A stretch of DNA of 44,543 nucleotides from a virus. Positions 28,067 to 37,479 of this stretch are shown here, piece by piece (position 1 is the first letter of the stretch; each line of letters starts with the position of its first letter). Location of the stretch: IMG/VR virus record IMGVR_UViG_3300049847_000027, positions 1-44,543 of that record; one strand, 5' to 3'. A program made the position numbers and the translations under genes. Below the pieces are notes generated by a model. That model searched no databases. It was not told the origin of the DNA and saw nothing but the letters and a program-made list of their open reading frames with translations.

Positions 28067-29075
28067 GTCAGCGGCGGCAAAGCGCGCACGTAAACCAAAG
28101 GATGCAGCGAACGGCGCAGCGTCGTTGATCGAAGCATTGAAGTTCGTTGCACTGGCGCAGCAAAAGGAAGGCACGCCAGTTCAAACGCATTGCATCGTTA
28201 GCGAAGGCCGCGCAATGGCCTTCAATGGCATTTTCGCAACTGGGCATTTGATCGAAGATGACTTGTCAGCGTGCCCACATACAACCCGGTTGCTTGATGC
28301 GCTGGGGAAGTGTGGTGCGAACCTGTCAATCACGCAGTTGGATAGCGGGCGGCTTTCCGTCAAGTCTGGCGCGTTCAAGGCGTTCATTCCGTGCGTTCAA
28401 TTCAACGAACTGCCGATGATTGAACCTGACGCACCATGCGCCGCGATTGATGACCGCTTGAAGGCTGGATTTGATCTTGTCGCACCGATCCTTAGCGAAA
28501 CCGCACAAAAGGCGATGTTCGCCGGGGCGCTGTTGCAGGCCGGTTCAATTGTGGGCACGAACGGGCATGTCCTTGTCGAATTCTGGCACGGGATCGACCT
28601 TCCGCCCGGTCTGTTGATTCCGAAGGCTGCGTTGCAGGCAATCACGAAAACGTCAAAGAAGCTTACCCGATTCGGTTTCTCGCCGAACTCGGCAACGTTT
28701 TTCTTTGAAGATGACAGCTTCATAAAGACGCAGCTTTATTCGGAACCTTACCCGGATTACGGGCGAATCTTTCCAGCCAATGTAAACCCTTGGCCGTTGC
28801 CCGAAGGCTTCTTTGAAGGCATCCGCAAAGTTCAATCGCTGTCTGACGACAAGATTGCGTATTTTGATGCGGCGGGCTTTACGGTAAAGGACGCGCAAAA
28901 GAATCAAGCGGGATCGTATGAAATCGAAGGTCTGAAACAGGGTTTGGCTTTCAACATGGAATATCTGTCCATCGTTGAACCGATCTTCAAGCAAGTTGAC
29001 TTTGACGCCGAACCGGGTAAAGCTGTGTTCTTCGGCGAAAACGCGCGCGGCGCATTGATGGGGATTCGTTCGTAA
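28059..29075 (+). CDS. Sliding-clamp-like protein (DNA polymerase III beta-type)
   Basis: A 338-residue protein starting MAKSAAAKRARKPKDAANGA at 28059 with a GAAGGTGAAGG ribosome site. After a basic tail it has repeated beta-alpha-beta clamp-like units: ALKFVALAQQKEGTPVQTHC, GHLIEDDLSACPHTTRLLDA, VKSGAFKAFIPCVQFNELPM, then GIDLPPGLLIPKAALQAITK and further. The length is a little short of bacterial beta clamps (about 366). It directly precedes the family B polymerase gene, so it probably tethers it to DNA. No clamp-loader gene is visible. Confidence 0.82.
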   Translation: MAKSAAAKRARKPKDAANGAASLIEALKFVALAQQKEGTPVQTHCIVSEGRAMAFNGIFATGHLIEDDLSACPHTTRLLDALGKCGANLSITQLDSGRLSVKSGAFKAFIPCVQFNELPMIEPDAPCAAIDDRLKAGFDLVAPILSETAQKAMFAGALLQAGSIVGTNGHVLVEFWHGIDLPPGLLIPKAALQAITKTSKKLTRFGFSPNSATFFFEDDSFIKTQLYSEPYPDYGRIFPANVNPWPLPEGFFEGIRKVQSLSDDKIAYFDAAGFTVKDAQKNQAGSYEIEGLKQGLAFNMEYLSIVEPIFKQVDFDAEPGKAVFFGENARGALMGIRS

Positions 29076-31105
29076 TGTTCTTCGACAGTGACGAATTTAC
29101 AAAGCGGATGCTTAAAGGCAAGTCCAAGGGGACTGACCTTAGCAAGCTTGCGCGACCGCCGCTAACACTGCGGCCGTTCGTTGAATTCACCGACATTGAA
29201 CTTGCGCAACGTCCTATCGGTTCGCCGATGATTTACGACGCTGAATGTTATCCGAATTTCTTTTGCGTATCGTTCAAGTGTCCTGAAACTGGCAAGGTTG
29301 TTTATTTTGAACGCTCGCCCCGGTCGGATTTTGACGGGGAACGTTTGCGTTGGATGATGTTTAAGTTTTGTACGGTCGGCTTCAACAGCTTTGCATACGA
29401 CGTGTGCATGGTGTTCGCAGCGGCCCAAGGCTTCGATTGCGCGAAGCTGAAAGCACTTTCAAACGCGCTGATTGGCGAAGGTATGCGCCCGCGCGAAGCG
29501 CAAAAAGAATTCGGGTTCCGCATTCCGTTCGACGTGCTGAACCAAATTGATTTGATCGAAGTTGCGCCGCTTGAAGGTGGCTTGAAGCTGTACGCCGCAC
29601 GCTTGCAGGCTGCAAGGTTGCAGGATTTGCCGTATGACCATACGCAATATCTGACCGAAGAAGAAGCGGAAATCGTCAAGTATTACAACATCAACGACGA
29701 CGATAATACGATTCTGTTGTATAAGGAATTGTTGCCCGAAATCCAATTGCGCGAAACATTGGGCAAGGAATACAATCAAGACTTGCGCAGCCGTTCAGAT
29801 GCGCAGATCGCCGAAGCGGTGATTGCAAGTGAATTGGCAAAACTGACGGGCAAGTATCCGCAAAAGCCGAAAGCGCACGTCACTAGCGTTCAATACGAAG
29901 CGCCGTCATGGATTGGCTACGTTTCCCCGGAACTGCGAAGCATCGTTGACCGCATTGAAGCCGCAACGTTCCCGCTTGACGGTAACGGGTCGCCAATGTG
30001 GCCGGAAGGCTTGGGCGAAAAGGAACGCACTAAAAGCGGTTACACTTGGGTTCTTAAAGCCCGCATCGGCGATTCAGTTTATAAGCTTGGCATGGGCGGC
30101 CTGCATTCGTCCGAACAGAACGTTGCACACGTCGCCACGGCTGACACGCTGTTGATTGACCGCGACGTTGCCAGCTATTACCCGCGAATCATCTTGAATG
30201 AACGTTTGTTCCCCAAGCATCTTGGGGAAGCGTTCTTGCACGTATACGAAGCGCTAGTTAACAAGCGCCTTGCCGCAAAGAAAGCAGGCAACAAGACAAT
30301 CGCCAATGCGTTGAAGATTACGATTAACGGCGGATTCGGCAAGTTCGGCAACCTGTATTCGCTGCTGTATTCGCCGAAGCTGTTGTTGCAAGTAACCATT
30401 ACCGGACAACTTGCACTGTTGATGCTAATTGAAATGATCCAGCATCACGGAATCCCGGTCGTGTCTGGCAACACTGACGGTATCGTAATTAAGTGCCCGG
30501 TTGACCGTTACGACGAACTTAACCGCATCATCGCTATGTGGGAACAAATCACAGGGTTTGAAACCGAAGAAACCCGTTACAAGGGTCTGTATTGCCGTGA
30601 CGTGAACAATTACTTTGCCGTCAAGGAAAAGGGCGACGAAAAGGCAAAGCTTTTGTCGGATCGGCTAGGCGTTAAAATCAAAGGATCGTATGCCGAAGTT
30701 GGCAGCGCGCTTAATAGCGTCTTGTCAAAGAACGCCGAACATTTGATTTGCTCCGACGCAGTTGTTTACGCATTGACACAAGGCACGCCAGTTCGTCAGA
30801 CAATTGAAGCTTGCACGGACATTAAGCGATTTACTACCGTTCGCAAGGTGAACGGCGGGGCTGAAAAGGACGGCGTATTTATCGGCAAAATCATTCGTTG
30901 GTATTATGCCAAGGAAGTTGCCGGGCAAATTCGATACATTGCGACAGGTAACGCCGTACCAAAAAGCGAGGGGGCGAAACCCTTAATGGATTTGCCCCCT
31001 GAATTCCCTTCGGATATTGATTTTGATTGGTACGTTGAACAGGCCGAAGATACGCTTGAAAAGATCGGCTTTAAGCCGAAAAAGCAAGCCGTAATGTTCT
31101 TCTAA
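29075..31105 (+). CDS. Family B-like DNA polymerase
   Basis: A 676-residue polymerase. The N-terminal 3'-5' exonuclease has ExoI IYDAECYPN (about 52), ExoII GFNSFAYD (about 101) and ExoIII YYNINDDDNTILLY (about 203). The polymerase domain has motif A DRDVASYYP (about 361), motif B KITINGGFGKFGN (about 412) and motif C SGNTDGIVIK (about 463). In motif C the first aspartate of the usual DTD is replaced by Asn, leaving one Asp. The gene starts at the clamp gene's stop (TAATG) and ends exactly where the convergent tail gene ends. Confidence 0.9.
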   Translation: MFFDSDEFTKRMLKGKSKGTDLSKLARPPLTLRPFVEFTDIELAQRPIGSPMIYDAECYPNFFCVSFKCPETGKVVYFERSPRSDFDGERLRWMMFKFCTVGFNSFAYDVCMVFAAAQGFDCAKLKALSNALIGEGMRPREAQKEFGFRIPFDVLNQIDLIEVAPLEGGLKLYAARLQAARLQDLPYDHTQYLTEEEAEIVKYYNINDDDNTILLYKELLPEIQLRETLGKEYNQDLRSRSDAQIAEAVIASELAKLTGKYPQKPKAHVTSVQYEAPSWIGYVSPELRSIVDRIEAATFPLDGNGSPMWPEGLGEKERTKSGYTWVLKARIGDSVYKLGMGGLHSSEQNVAHVATADTLLIDRDVASYYPRIILNERLFPKHLGEAFLHVYEALVNKRLAAKKAGNKTIANALKITINGGFGKFGNLYSLLYSPKLLLQVTITGQLALLMLIEMIQHHGIPVVSGNTDGIVIKCPVDRYDELNRIIAMWEQITGFETEETRYKGLYCRDVNNYFAVKEKGDEKAKLLSDRLGVKIKGSYAEVGSALNSVLSKNAEHLICSDAVVYALTQGTPVRQTIEACTDIKRFTTVRKVNGGAEKDGVFIGKIIRWYYAKEVAGQIRYIATGNAVPKSEGAKPLMDLPPEFPSDIDFDWYVEQAEDTLEKIGFKPKKQAVMFF

Positions 31106-31441
31106 TCAAACCCAAGTTCCGCCGACGTAGCGCTTTTCGGTCGAAGTCGCAATGTCATAGGCTTGGATATACGGCGGCGGTTCGATGAATACCCACAAGT
31201 CAGCCCCGGTGCAAAGGGCCACGTCGCCGACGTGCCCTGCCCATGCCCCGGTCGCCCCGGTGGCAGGTATCCAGCGCTTGCCCGCGTCGCCCGCCACGGT
31301 CGCCGGGGGAGCCGTCAGGGCCATTGACTGCACGGCCAAGGGCAACAGCGCGTCAATGGTCTGCATCGCTTCGTTGAACGGCACAGACGGTTGAAAGCTA
31401 TCCGATGGCATATCGGGAAGATTTACGTTCGGTGTTGACAT
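31106..31441 (-). CDS. Tail-tip associated protein (DUF2793-like)
   Basis: A 111-residue protein. It reads MSTPNVNLPDMPSDSFQPSV, then FNEAMQTIDALLPLAVQSMA and GKRWIPATGATGAWAGHVGD and ends WVFIEPPPYIQAYD, then KRYVGGTWV. This is the DUF2793 pattern (asparagine/proline start, central NEA-x-x-x-xD-A, then W-x-x-P-P-x-G end), found at the end of siphophage tail operons. It probably attaches to the tail-tip or fibre complex. It is the last gene of the long structural arc, and its stop abuts the polymerase stop. Confidence 0.78.
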   Translation of the reverse strand: MSTPNVNLPDMPSDSFQPSVPFNEAMQTIDALLPLAVQSMALTAPPATVAGDAGKRWIPATGATGAWAGHVGDVALCTGADLWVFIEPPPYIQAYDIATSTEKRYVGGTWV

Positions 31442-31450
31442 TTGCGTTCC

Positions 31451-33634
31451 TTATGTGCTAACGGCTGGCGAATACGGCCCTTCGCCCGTGACTGTGTTCA
31501 ACGCGCAAACCTGAACCGTCAGGCCGCCCGGCGCGCTGTTATAAGTTGCGGTCATGTTCGGCGTATCAATCGTGTGACCGTTGCTGAACTTGATTCGATA
31601 GCCTGCGAAATACTTACCGTTGCGCGGTGCGGTTTCAATGCCCAGTCGGCCGCGACCAATAAAGCTAACCGTTACGTTGTTCGATCCGTCACGAACTGCG
31701 GTGACATGGTGAACCGGGAATTCGCGTTGCGACACGCCTTCAAGGTAATCATACGCGGTCGCAATCGTTTCATCTTCGGTCAGGCCAAGGCTTACCGGCT
31801 TAATTTGAATTTCCTTGCCAAGCATCCATTGTTGTGCTTGTAAAAACGCGATGCTTGAATCAATGACAACGAAGCGGGTTCCGGTCGGCCAAAATTCAAC
31901 GTCGGTCGCTTTACGACCGCGAATTAAACCGCTAAGGCGATAATGATACTTGCCGCCAACCATGCCAAGCAACAAGGCAAATTGGAATTGCAACAGTTCA
32001 TCACCAATGACGCAACGATTGCCGTTTTTCAACAGGTTTTCATAACTAAGCGATTCAAGCGCGAAGTTTGTAAGCACTTCAACGGTTTGATCGGCCTGAT
32101 ATTCCGCGCTGATTTCGTCTTGAAGGTCGGTCAGCGTTTCCCCAATGGTGGCCGGGGTTTCAATCTGCATCGCTTCAAAGAAGTTCGCGCCGTTGTCGGT
32201 GCTGATAAGGATTTGTGCGCCATACCATGCTGACGACTGCCCACATACGGCCAAGTAAACGCCTAGTTCGTCGTCTTGATCGCGCAATGTGGGAATGTTC
32301 AAGATTTCAAGCAACGTTTCGCCAACCAAACCCGGCGTTGTCGAAACAGGCGGCGGCAACGAATGACCAATGCCAAGCGTCGCGTAAACGTCCTGCCCTG
32401 CATCGGCGACACCTTCAAACTTAATTAAAGGGTGATCGTCGTTGCGTTCAGTGATGCGGACACGATGCCAATTGCCGTCTTTATCTTCGACTTCAACAAC
32501 GTCAGTTGAAACAACCTGCGCGTATTTCAGCCAAGTTGCGAATTGGTAGGTTTGCTGTTCATACCATGCGATTTTAAGCTTGACAGTTGCAGCCGTCATG
32601 CCTTGATCGGCAGTCAAAACAACTTCGCTTTCTAACTTTTGTTCTTTCGTCGCCTTAATCAAATTGCTTCGACGGCGCGCGGTTTGCTTGTTAGTTGCGA
32701 AGCCGCCTGCCGGGTCAAGGTGATTGACCGTAACAGCCTTCGGCAATTCGATTTCTTGGATGCGCGTTTCTTTCAACGCCGAAGGATCATCCGCAACAAG
32801 ATCGGCATACGGAATTCGCACGATGGCTTCACGGCCACGGCGCGGAAAATAAATCTTGCGGTCAGTTTCCGACTTGTCGAAGAAGAACACTTCGCGCAAT
32901 GCGTCAATGCGCTTGTTAACGCCATCATCGGTGTTGCATTTGTAGCCGATAACTTGCGTGTCGTAAAGTTCGGAAACGTCAACGTTAATCGGCAGGATGC
33001 CCGCGCGGGTACAAAGCGCGGTGACAATATCGCCAAGGAACGGCGGCGCATTGCCAAGGCCAACGTACATGAATTGAAGCCGAAGCTTGTTCGACATGCC
33101 CACATGAATAAGGCGCGTCACGCCAGTTGCAATCAACGTGCGTTCGGTTAAATAGCGGTCGCGCTGTTGGCGATACCGCAGGCTTGCGCCGCTGACATAC
33201 GCAAGGATAACGTCGGAAATTCCCGACTGCGTATCGCGCTTGTCATCGTGCGTAACTCGCGGGTTCTTTGCTGAACCTAGTTGCGTTTCCCAAAACGTGA
33301 AGCCGGGTAAAAGATCGTCGTAAAAATACAGCTTGGCTTGTCCGGCCTGCACAAACGCAACGACGGGTTGCATATTGCGATCAAACGCAAGCGATACTTC
33401 GCTAATATCCGCGCGAGTAAACAGCACAGTTTTAGGCACGCCAAACGCGGTGACAAAAACGTCACCCGTTTGACGGTCATATTCAATCGTCCAAGGCTTA
33501 ACGCGAATACCTTGCGACGGATCGTTTAGCGCCACTCCGCCCCATTCAACCGATTTAAGCGGGGTTCCTAAATAAAACGAATCGCTAAACGACCCTATAA
33601 CCGGCGTCGTTGAAACGCGGTTTTCTGGAATCAT
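31451..33634 (-). CDS. Tail tip / host-interaction protein (GTA-like hub)
   Basis: A 727-residue protein, largest of the tail tip. It begins MIPENRVSTTPVIGSFSDSF and is beta-rich throughout, with hub-like segments such as LRYRQQRDRYLTERTLIATG, and a C-terminal YNSAPGGLTVQVCALNTVTG that looks like a fibronectin-like strand. The order after the NlpC/P60 gene and its size resemble the C-terminal part of gene-transfer-agent or siphophage central tail proteins (J-like). It may carry the receptor-contact region. It overlaps the preceding gene by four bases. Confidence 0.78.
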   Translation of the reverse strand: MIPENRVSTTPVIGSFSDSFYLGTPLKSVEWGGVALNDPSQGIRVKPWTIEYDRQTGDVFVTAFGVPKTVLFTRADISEVSLAFDRNMQPVVAFVQAGQAKLYFYDDLLPGFTFWETQLGSAKNPRVTHDDKRDTQSGISDVILAYVSGASLRYRQQRDRYLTERTLIATGVTRLIHVGMSNKLRLQFMYVGLGNAPPFLGDIVTALCTRAGILPINVDVSELYDTQVIGYKCNTDDGVNKRIDALREVFFFDKSETDRKIYFPRRGREAIVRIPYADLVADDPSALKETRIQEIELPKAVTVNHLDPAGGFATNKQTARRRSNLIKATKEQKLESEVVLTADQGMTAATVKLKIAWYEQQTYQFATWLKYAQVVSTDVVEVEDKDGNWHRVRITERNDDHPLIKFEGVADAGQDVYATLGIGHSLPPPVSTTPGLVGETLLEILNIPTLRDQDDELGVYLAVCGQSSAWYGAQILISTDNGANFFEAMQIETPATIGETLTDLQDEISAEYQADQTVEVLTNFALESLSYENLLKNGNRCVIGDELLQFQFALLLGMVGGKYHYRLSGLIRGRKATDVEFWPTGTRFVVIDSSIAFLQAQQWMLGKEIQIKPVSLGLTEDETIATAYDYLEGVSQREFPVHHVTAVRDGSNNVTVSFIGRGRLGIETAPRNGKYFAGYRIKFSNGHTIDTPNMTATYNSAPGGLTVQVCALNTVTGEGPYSPAVST

Positions 33635-34635
33635 GGCGTGTTGTCAACTTGAAGTTCAATGGTAAAAGTAAAACGATGAAGATTCGATTTATTGACGGGC
33701 GGCGAAATAGTAAACTGCCAAAAGCCGATGCCGCCTTGCCCCATTGCTGACCACGTAATCAAAAGACTACTTCCGGTTGGATAACGTGACCAGCACTGAC
33801 GCTTTTTGCTTCCGGGTACATAGGCGTTTGTACCAGCTTGCGCGCCCTGCGCGGTGTTTGATTGGCCCATGCCAGTTCCGCCCGTTTGAGACAGAATGGA
33901 ACTTGACGTAATCGGAACTAAGGCTGCAACGGGGCTTCCACCTGTTGCGTATCCGACCCATAAATTCGATGGCTGGGTACTCCATGCGGCAGGAAAAGCG
34001 CTCCAATTGCCTGTGCTGTCTACGCCCCAAGGACGCCAAGTGACCGTGTGATTGTTTCCGTTTTCAGTTAAAACAATCGTTTGGTCAGTGTAATTGACAT
34101 GACGACGGAAGAATTGCGTTAATTGCAGTTCTTCATCTGCTAAAACTTCAAAGGTTGTCGGATTGCCGCCGCCGTCCAAAACAAGCGCACGACTTGCAAG
34201 CGGTGTCGTGTTCGTCGGGTTAGTTTGGCGGAATGCGGAGCCAACTTCGGAAATGTTGCCAGTTGCACCACCGGCTTCAAAGATTGTCACCCATGAACTT
34301 TGAAAATAGCCGGTTCCGTCACCGTTATCAACCCAAAGCGACGCGCCCTTGCCGCCGCTTGTATAGCGTCCGGCTAAAAACGATTGCAATAGCGTGTTAG
34401 TAATGGCAGGGGTTGCGTTGCCTGTTCCGACGACACCTGCGATAGTTCCTAAGCTGTCGCCAGTGGTTGCACCGAAAAGCGCTTCAACGCCGTAATTCGT
34501 AAATACGTTCGGCGATTCGGCGCTTTCACGGCGGCTAATTTCATTGCCGTCAGCGTCTCGCTTGATGGCCGACAAAACGTAAACAAATTCGGGTTTGATG
34601 CTAAAGGTTGCAATGGCGTTCATTTCGTCGGTCAT
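33631..34635 (-). CDS. Tail tip or fibre-associated protein
   Basis: A 334-residue protein rich in Gly, Ser, Thr and Asn with beta-strand pattern. It begins MTDEMNAIATFSIKPEFVYV and contains VVGTGNATPAITNTLL near residue 75 and QSNTAQGAQAGTNAYVPGSK near 270. The Gly-Thr-Gly-Asn-Ala-x-Pro pattern with beta-rich surroundings is common in phage tail-fibre and tip proteins of proteobacterial siphoviruses. It lies between the hub (ATGA overlap) and the large tip protein. Role inferred from context. Confidence 0.72.
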   Translation of the reverse strand: MTDEMNAIATFSIKPEFVYVLSAIKRDADGNEISRRESAESPNVFTNYGVEALFGATTGDSLGTIAGVVGTGNATPAITNTLLQSFLAGRYTSGGKGASLWVDNGDGTGYFQSSWVTIFEAGGATGNISEVGSAFRQTNPTNTTPLASRALVLDGGGNPTTFEVLADEELQLTQFFRRHVNYTDQTIVLTENGNNHTVTWRPWGVDSTGNWSAFPAAWSTQPSNLWVGYATGGSPVAALVPITSSSILSQTGGTGMGQSNTAQGAQAGTNAYVPGSKKRQCWSRYPTGSSLLITWSAMGQGGIGFWQFTISPPVNKSNLHRFTFTIELQVDNTP

Positions 34636-35543
34636 GGCACGATTACCTCAATGCTGATTGGCGTTGCAATGTTAGTCATTTTCACGTCTTGCATACGATC
34701 CAAGACTATGCGTGTTTGCTTATTTTCAATTTCAACAGGTGCGCCCGCAACTGTAATTTTACCTTGCAAGCTACTTTGCAACTGGCGCATCAATTTGTTT
34801 TCAATTTCTACGGGGCCGCCTGAAACGCCAAAGCTTTCAACGCTTTGTTGCAATTGTCGCATTAAGCGATTTTCCATTGCAACAGGCATCGCCGACGCAA
34901 AGAACGCGGGTTCTTCAATAGGGGGCAACGGATTTTGAATCCGCGACGCCACCGCATCAACCGCCACGTCAATAACATCTTCCATGACATACGGCGGCGA
35001 ACTCGCGTAGCTTGTGCCGATGGCGATGCAAATTGCTTCGTATGTGGGCACCGCGCCGCCGTTGTCGGTAACGTCATCATCTTCAACAACGATATACGCG
35101 ATGCCGCGATGCCCCGAAACCTTGCCCGCACCCTTATACGATTCAATCGTTGAATCCGGCATTTGGGTTTCAGTGCCGAAATAGAACGTCGCTTTCTGCG
35201 CCCATTTGGCCGCATACGCTTTATCGTCAACGCTCGCGTCAGGGTCTTGCGTCCAAACGACTTTGCCGTTTCGCTTGATCGTCCAAAAGCCGTAAATTGG
35301 CCCTTCGCAAAACGCAATCGCATAGGAAAGCGTATAGCTGTATTCTTCGCTTTTTACGCCGCCTTTACCTTGCTTCTTTTTCTTAACGTGTTCCTTCGGC
35401 GGCATTGGCGCAAAGATAATGTTTCCCTCGCAAGGGAACTTGCCAAAGCCAAACGGAATGGGAATGCCAACGGTCGAAGTTTGCGCCGCAAACTCGGTCA
35501 GTCGGTTTCCCTTGATTGTAATTGAACCGAATAAGCCTGCCAT
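34632..35543 (-). CDS. Tail hub protein with C-terminal 25-residue repeats
   Basis: A 303-residue protein. The first 120 residues have MAGLFGSITIKG, then VGIPIPFGFGKFPCEGNIIF and LSYAIAFCEGPIYGFWTIKR, a pattern found at the N-terminus of GTA-like and J-type central tail proteins. Residues 215-303 contain three tandem repeats of about 25 residues beginning VAMENR, VEIENK and VEIENK with IVL/LMR helices, and a fourth partial copy. The repeats suggest a rod or coiled-coil extension. It starts behind an AGGATAA site, after the NlpC/P60 gene. Confidence 0.78.
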   Translation of the reverse strand: MAGLFGSITIKGNRLTEFAAQTSTVGIPIPFGFGKFPCEGNIIFAPMPPKEHVKKKKQGKGGVKSEEYSYTLSYAIAFCEGPIYGFWTIKRNGKVVWTQDPDASVDDKAYAAKWAQKATFYFGTETQMPDSTIESYKGAGKVSGHRGIAYIVVEDDDVTDNGGAVPTYEAICIAIGTSYASSPPYVMEDVIDVAVDAVASRIQNPLPPIEEPAFFASAMPVAMENRLMRQLQQSVESFGVSGGPVEIENKLMRQLQSSLQGKITVAGAPVEIENKQTRIVLDRMQDVKMTNIATPISIEVIVP

Positions 35544-35549
35544 TTCGGA

Positions 35550-35966
35550 TTATCCTAAGCGCCAGACTTTTTCAATTCGACGTAACCACTTAACGTCAAG
35601 TATATGTTCAGTGACCCGTTCAACCATTGAATCGGTATGGATCAATGAAAGCGCACCGGGAATCGTCGGATGATTAAGCACGATGCCCACATGACGAATC
35701 GGCCCCCTGTATTGCATGGCGGCAAGGTCGCCTTCCTGCAATTGGTCAATTGTTGGCTTCAACAGCAAAGGCGGCCCGAAAGCCGCCGTCATTGCATTTT
35801 CAAGTTCGCTGTTGTACGGGTCGCGCGGATACGGCGGGATTTTGTCGAAGTCGTATCGAATCGCATAGGCCAGTAAGCCGACGCAATCAATCCCGTCAAA
35901 ACTGCGCCCTTGATGCAAAAAGGGTACGTCTTTTAATGCGCGTGCCCGCTTCGCAATATCGGTCAT
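35550..35966 (-). CDS. NlpC/P60-family tail peptidase
   Basis: A 138-residue cysteine peptidase. The catalytic Cys28 lies in FDGIDCVGLLAYA, the His is near residue 92 in PIRHVGIVL, and the third residue near 109 in LIHTDS. NlpC/P60 domains cleave peptidoglycan peptide bonds and in tails help the phage cross the cell wall; they also mature the tail tip. The gene sits between DUF2163 and hub genes, as in gene-transfer-agent-like tail clusters. It overlaps DUF2163 by four bases. Confidence 0.9.
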   Translation of the reverse strand: MTDIAKRARALKDVPFLHQGRSFDGIDCVGLLAYAIRYDFDKIPPYPRDPYNSELENAMTAAFGPPLLLKPTIDQLQEGDLAAMQYRGPIRHVGIVLNHPTIPGALSLIHTDSMVERVTEHILDVKWLRRIEKVWRLG

Positions 35967-36850
35967 AATGAATTCTGCGATTTAATGTAAGCGCCGGGAA
36001 CCATCAACGATTGATCTTCGGTCGGTGTCAGGTGTTCAGCCCGCATATTAACGATATTGCCATATGCGATGCAATCGGTTTCGGTTTTACCGCAGTCTTT
36101 GCGAAGCCGAACGGCGGTGCCATCCGTTAAAGGATACGGCGCAATATAACTAAGCTTTACTTGCGCGCCGTTCGTCGCCCAACTTTCAACTTCCAAGTCA
36201 GCGCCAGCGTTCGGCCCGTCAACAATTCGGATGACACCTAATTCAAAATAGCCATCCGGTTGCGTAATTCCGTTGACCTTGAAAACAAGGTAATCGTTTT
36301 GATTCGGCAACGTTTCAACAGTTCCGTCAAACCAAACGAAAGGCATTCCGCATTTATCATCGCCGAATTCTGCGCGACAAGTCAGGCTGTAAAACTGATT
36401 TGCGTTGATTACAAGTTGCTGCGTTAGGCTGCGGAATTCAACCTTGCGCTTGTCCTTGGCATCGCTGCTGTATTCGATTTCGCCAACGGTGCCGTAACCG
36501 ACGATTTCATACCCGCCGCTAAGGCGAAGATACGCAACGCGATAAATGGTGATTTCGGCTGCGTCGAACGCGCCGGACAAAACCTTTTGTTCAACGGTCT
36601 GACTGAACCAACCAATCAGTTTTGTATTGTCAACCGTCATATCGGCCGACGATTGGATATTTTGCGGGCGCAATTCTTCGTCCGGCTTGTATGCAACGAC
36701 GCCTAAGCCGTCGTCAAACCGAACAACAAAATCGGCAGTAGTGAAGCCGTATACGACATTTTCACGGGTAACGACTTTGATAACAAAACAAGTCGAAGTT
36801 CCGCGCTTTCCGTATGCGTCTTGCAGGGAAATTGGAATAATCTTCGCCAT
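35963..36850 (-). CDS. DUF2163-family tail protein
   Basis: A 295-residue protein that fits the DUF2163 pattern of siphophage distal tail/hub proteins: MAKIIPISLQDAYGKRGTST, then YGFTTADFVVRFDDGLG, ADMTVDNTKLIGWFS, and in the C-terminal part SLTCRAEFGDDKCGMPF and DCGKTETDCIAYGN, the Cys pairs typical of the second domain. It is probably the gene-transfer-agent gp13-like hub neighbour. It lies immediately downstream of DUF2460 with a one-base overlap and just before NlpC/P60. Confidence 0.87.
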   Translation of the reverse strand: MAKIIPISLQDAYGKRGTSTCFVIKVVTRENVVYGFTTADFVVRFDDGLGVVAYKPDEELRPQNIQSSADMTVDNTKLIGWFSQTVEQKVLSGAFDAAEITIYRVAYLRLSGGYEIVGYGTVGEIEYSSDAKDKRKVEFRSLTQQLVINANQFYSLTCRAEFGDDKCGMPFVWFDGTVETLPNQNDYLVFKVNGITQPDGYFELGVIRIVDGPNAGADLEVESWATNGAQVKLSYIAPYPLTDGTAVRLRKDCGKTETDCIAYGNIVNMRAEHLTPTEDQSLMVPGAYIKSQNSL

Positions 36851-37479
36851 TATTCTTCCCAGCTACTCGGCACGTTGGTTGCGGTAATGTCGCGCTTCAC
36901 TTCCATCAATTCGACCTTCGCCGTATTCGCACGCCAACTGTTAATTGTCATGCTGTTATAATCGGCGTCGAATCGAACCCAAACGTAAAATTCACCCGAC
37001 CATGAATAAGTGCCGCTGCCCCATGCGGACGACGGCGTAAACATGCCGGTTTCATAATCGAACGTGCCGGTCACAGTTGAACCGCCCGGCGACTTAACCG
37101 TTACTGTGCCAGACTTCAACGCTTGAATTGGGCGAATGGTGTACGCCTGACCAAACGAATATGTCTTGTAAAGCTGTACGGCGTTGGTCGTGCCCGCTTC
37201 AACCTGCAACGGTTGATCGGTCGCAACGTAGTCGTTCCAGTCCTTGAACTTGAAGTAATGACGACGCCCCTTGCAAGCATGGAACGTCGCAATGATGAAA
37301 TCCCTATCTTCGTCGGTGATGTTGCCGAAGCTGGCCGAATAGCGATGACGCGCATATTGCCAAGCGCTATCAATGTATTCAAAGCCGTTTTCTAAATCAA
37401 CGACTTCATTAGAGTATTCCGGGCCGCCTTCAAACCCGTAATCAACTTGTTCATCTAAAACCGCGTTAATGAATCCCAT
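36850..37479 (-). CDS. DUF2460-family distal tail protein
   Basis: A 209-residue protein. It contains the DUF2460 hallmarks: FINAVLDEQVDYGFEGGPEY, then DSAWQYARHRYSASFGNI and FIIATFHACKGRRHYFKFKD. DUF2460 proteins are distal tail proteins in gene-transfer-agent-like phages and form a ring at the tail tip. The gene starts at the stop codon of the tape measure gene (TAATG) and ends where DUF2163 begins, so the tip genes are translationally coupled. Confidence 0.9.
   Translation of the reverse strand: MGFINAVLDEQVDYGFEGGPEYSNEVVDLENGFEYIDSAWQYARHRYSASFGNITDEDRDFIIATFHACKGRRHYFKFKDWNDYVATDQPLQVEAGTTNAVQLYKTYSFGQAYTIRPIQALKSGTVTVKSPGGSTVTGTFDYETGMFTPSSAWGSGTYSWSGEFYVWVRFDADYNSMTINSWRANTAKVELMEVKRDITATNVPSSWEE

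Noticed and set aside
31085-31108. A terminator between the convergent polymerase and tail-tip genes
   Set aside because: A small CGGCTT hairpin exists near 31066, but its A/T tract is on the wrong side and the stop codons abut with no loop between them. I see no terminator here.
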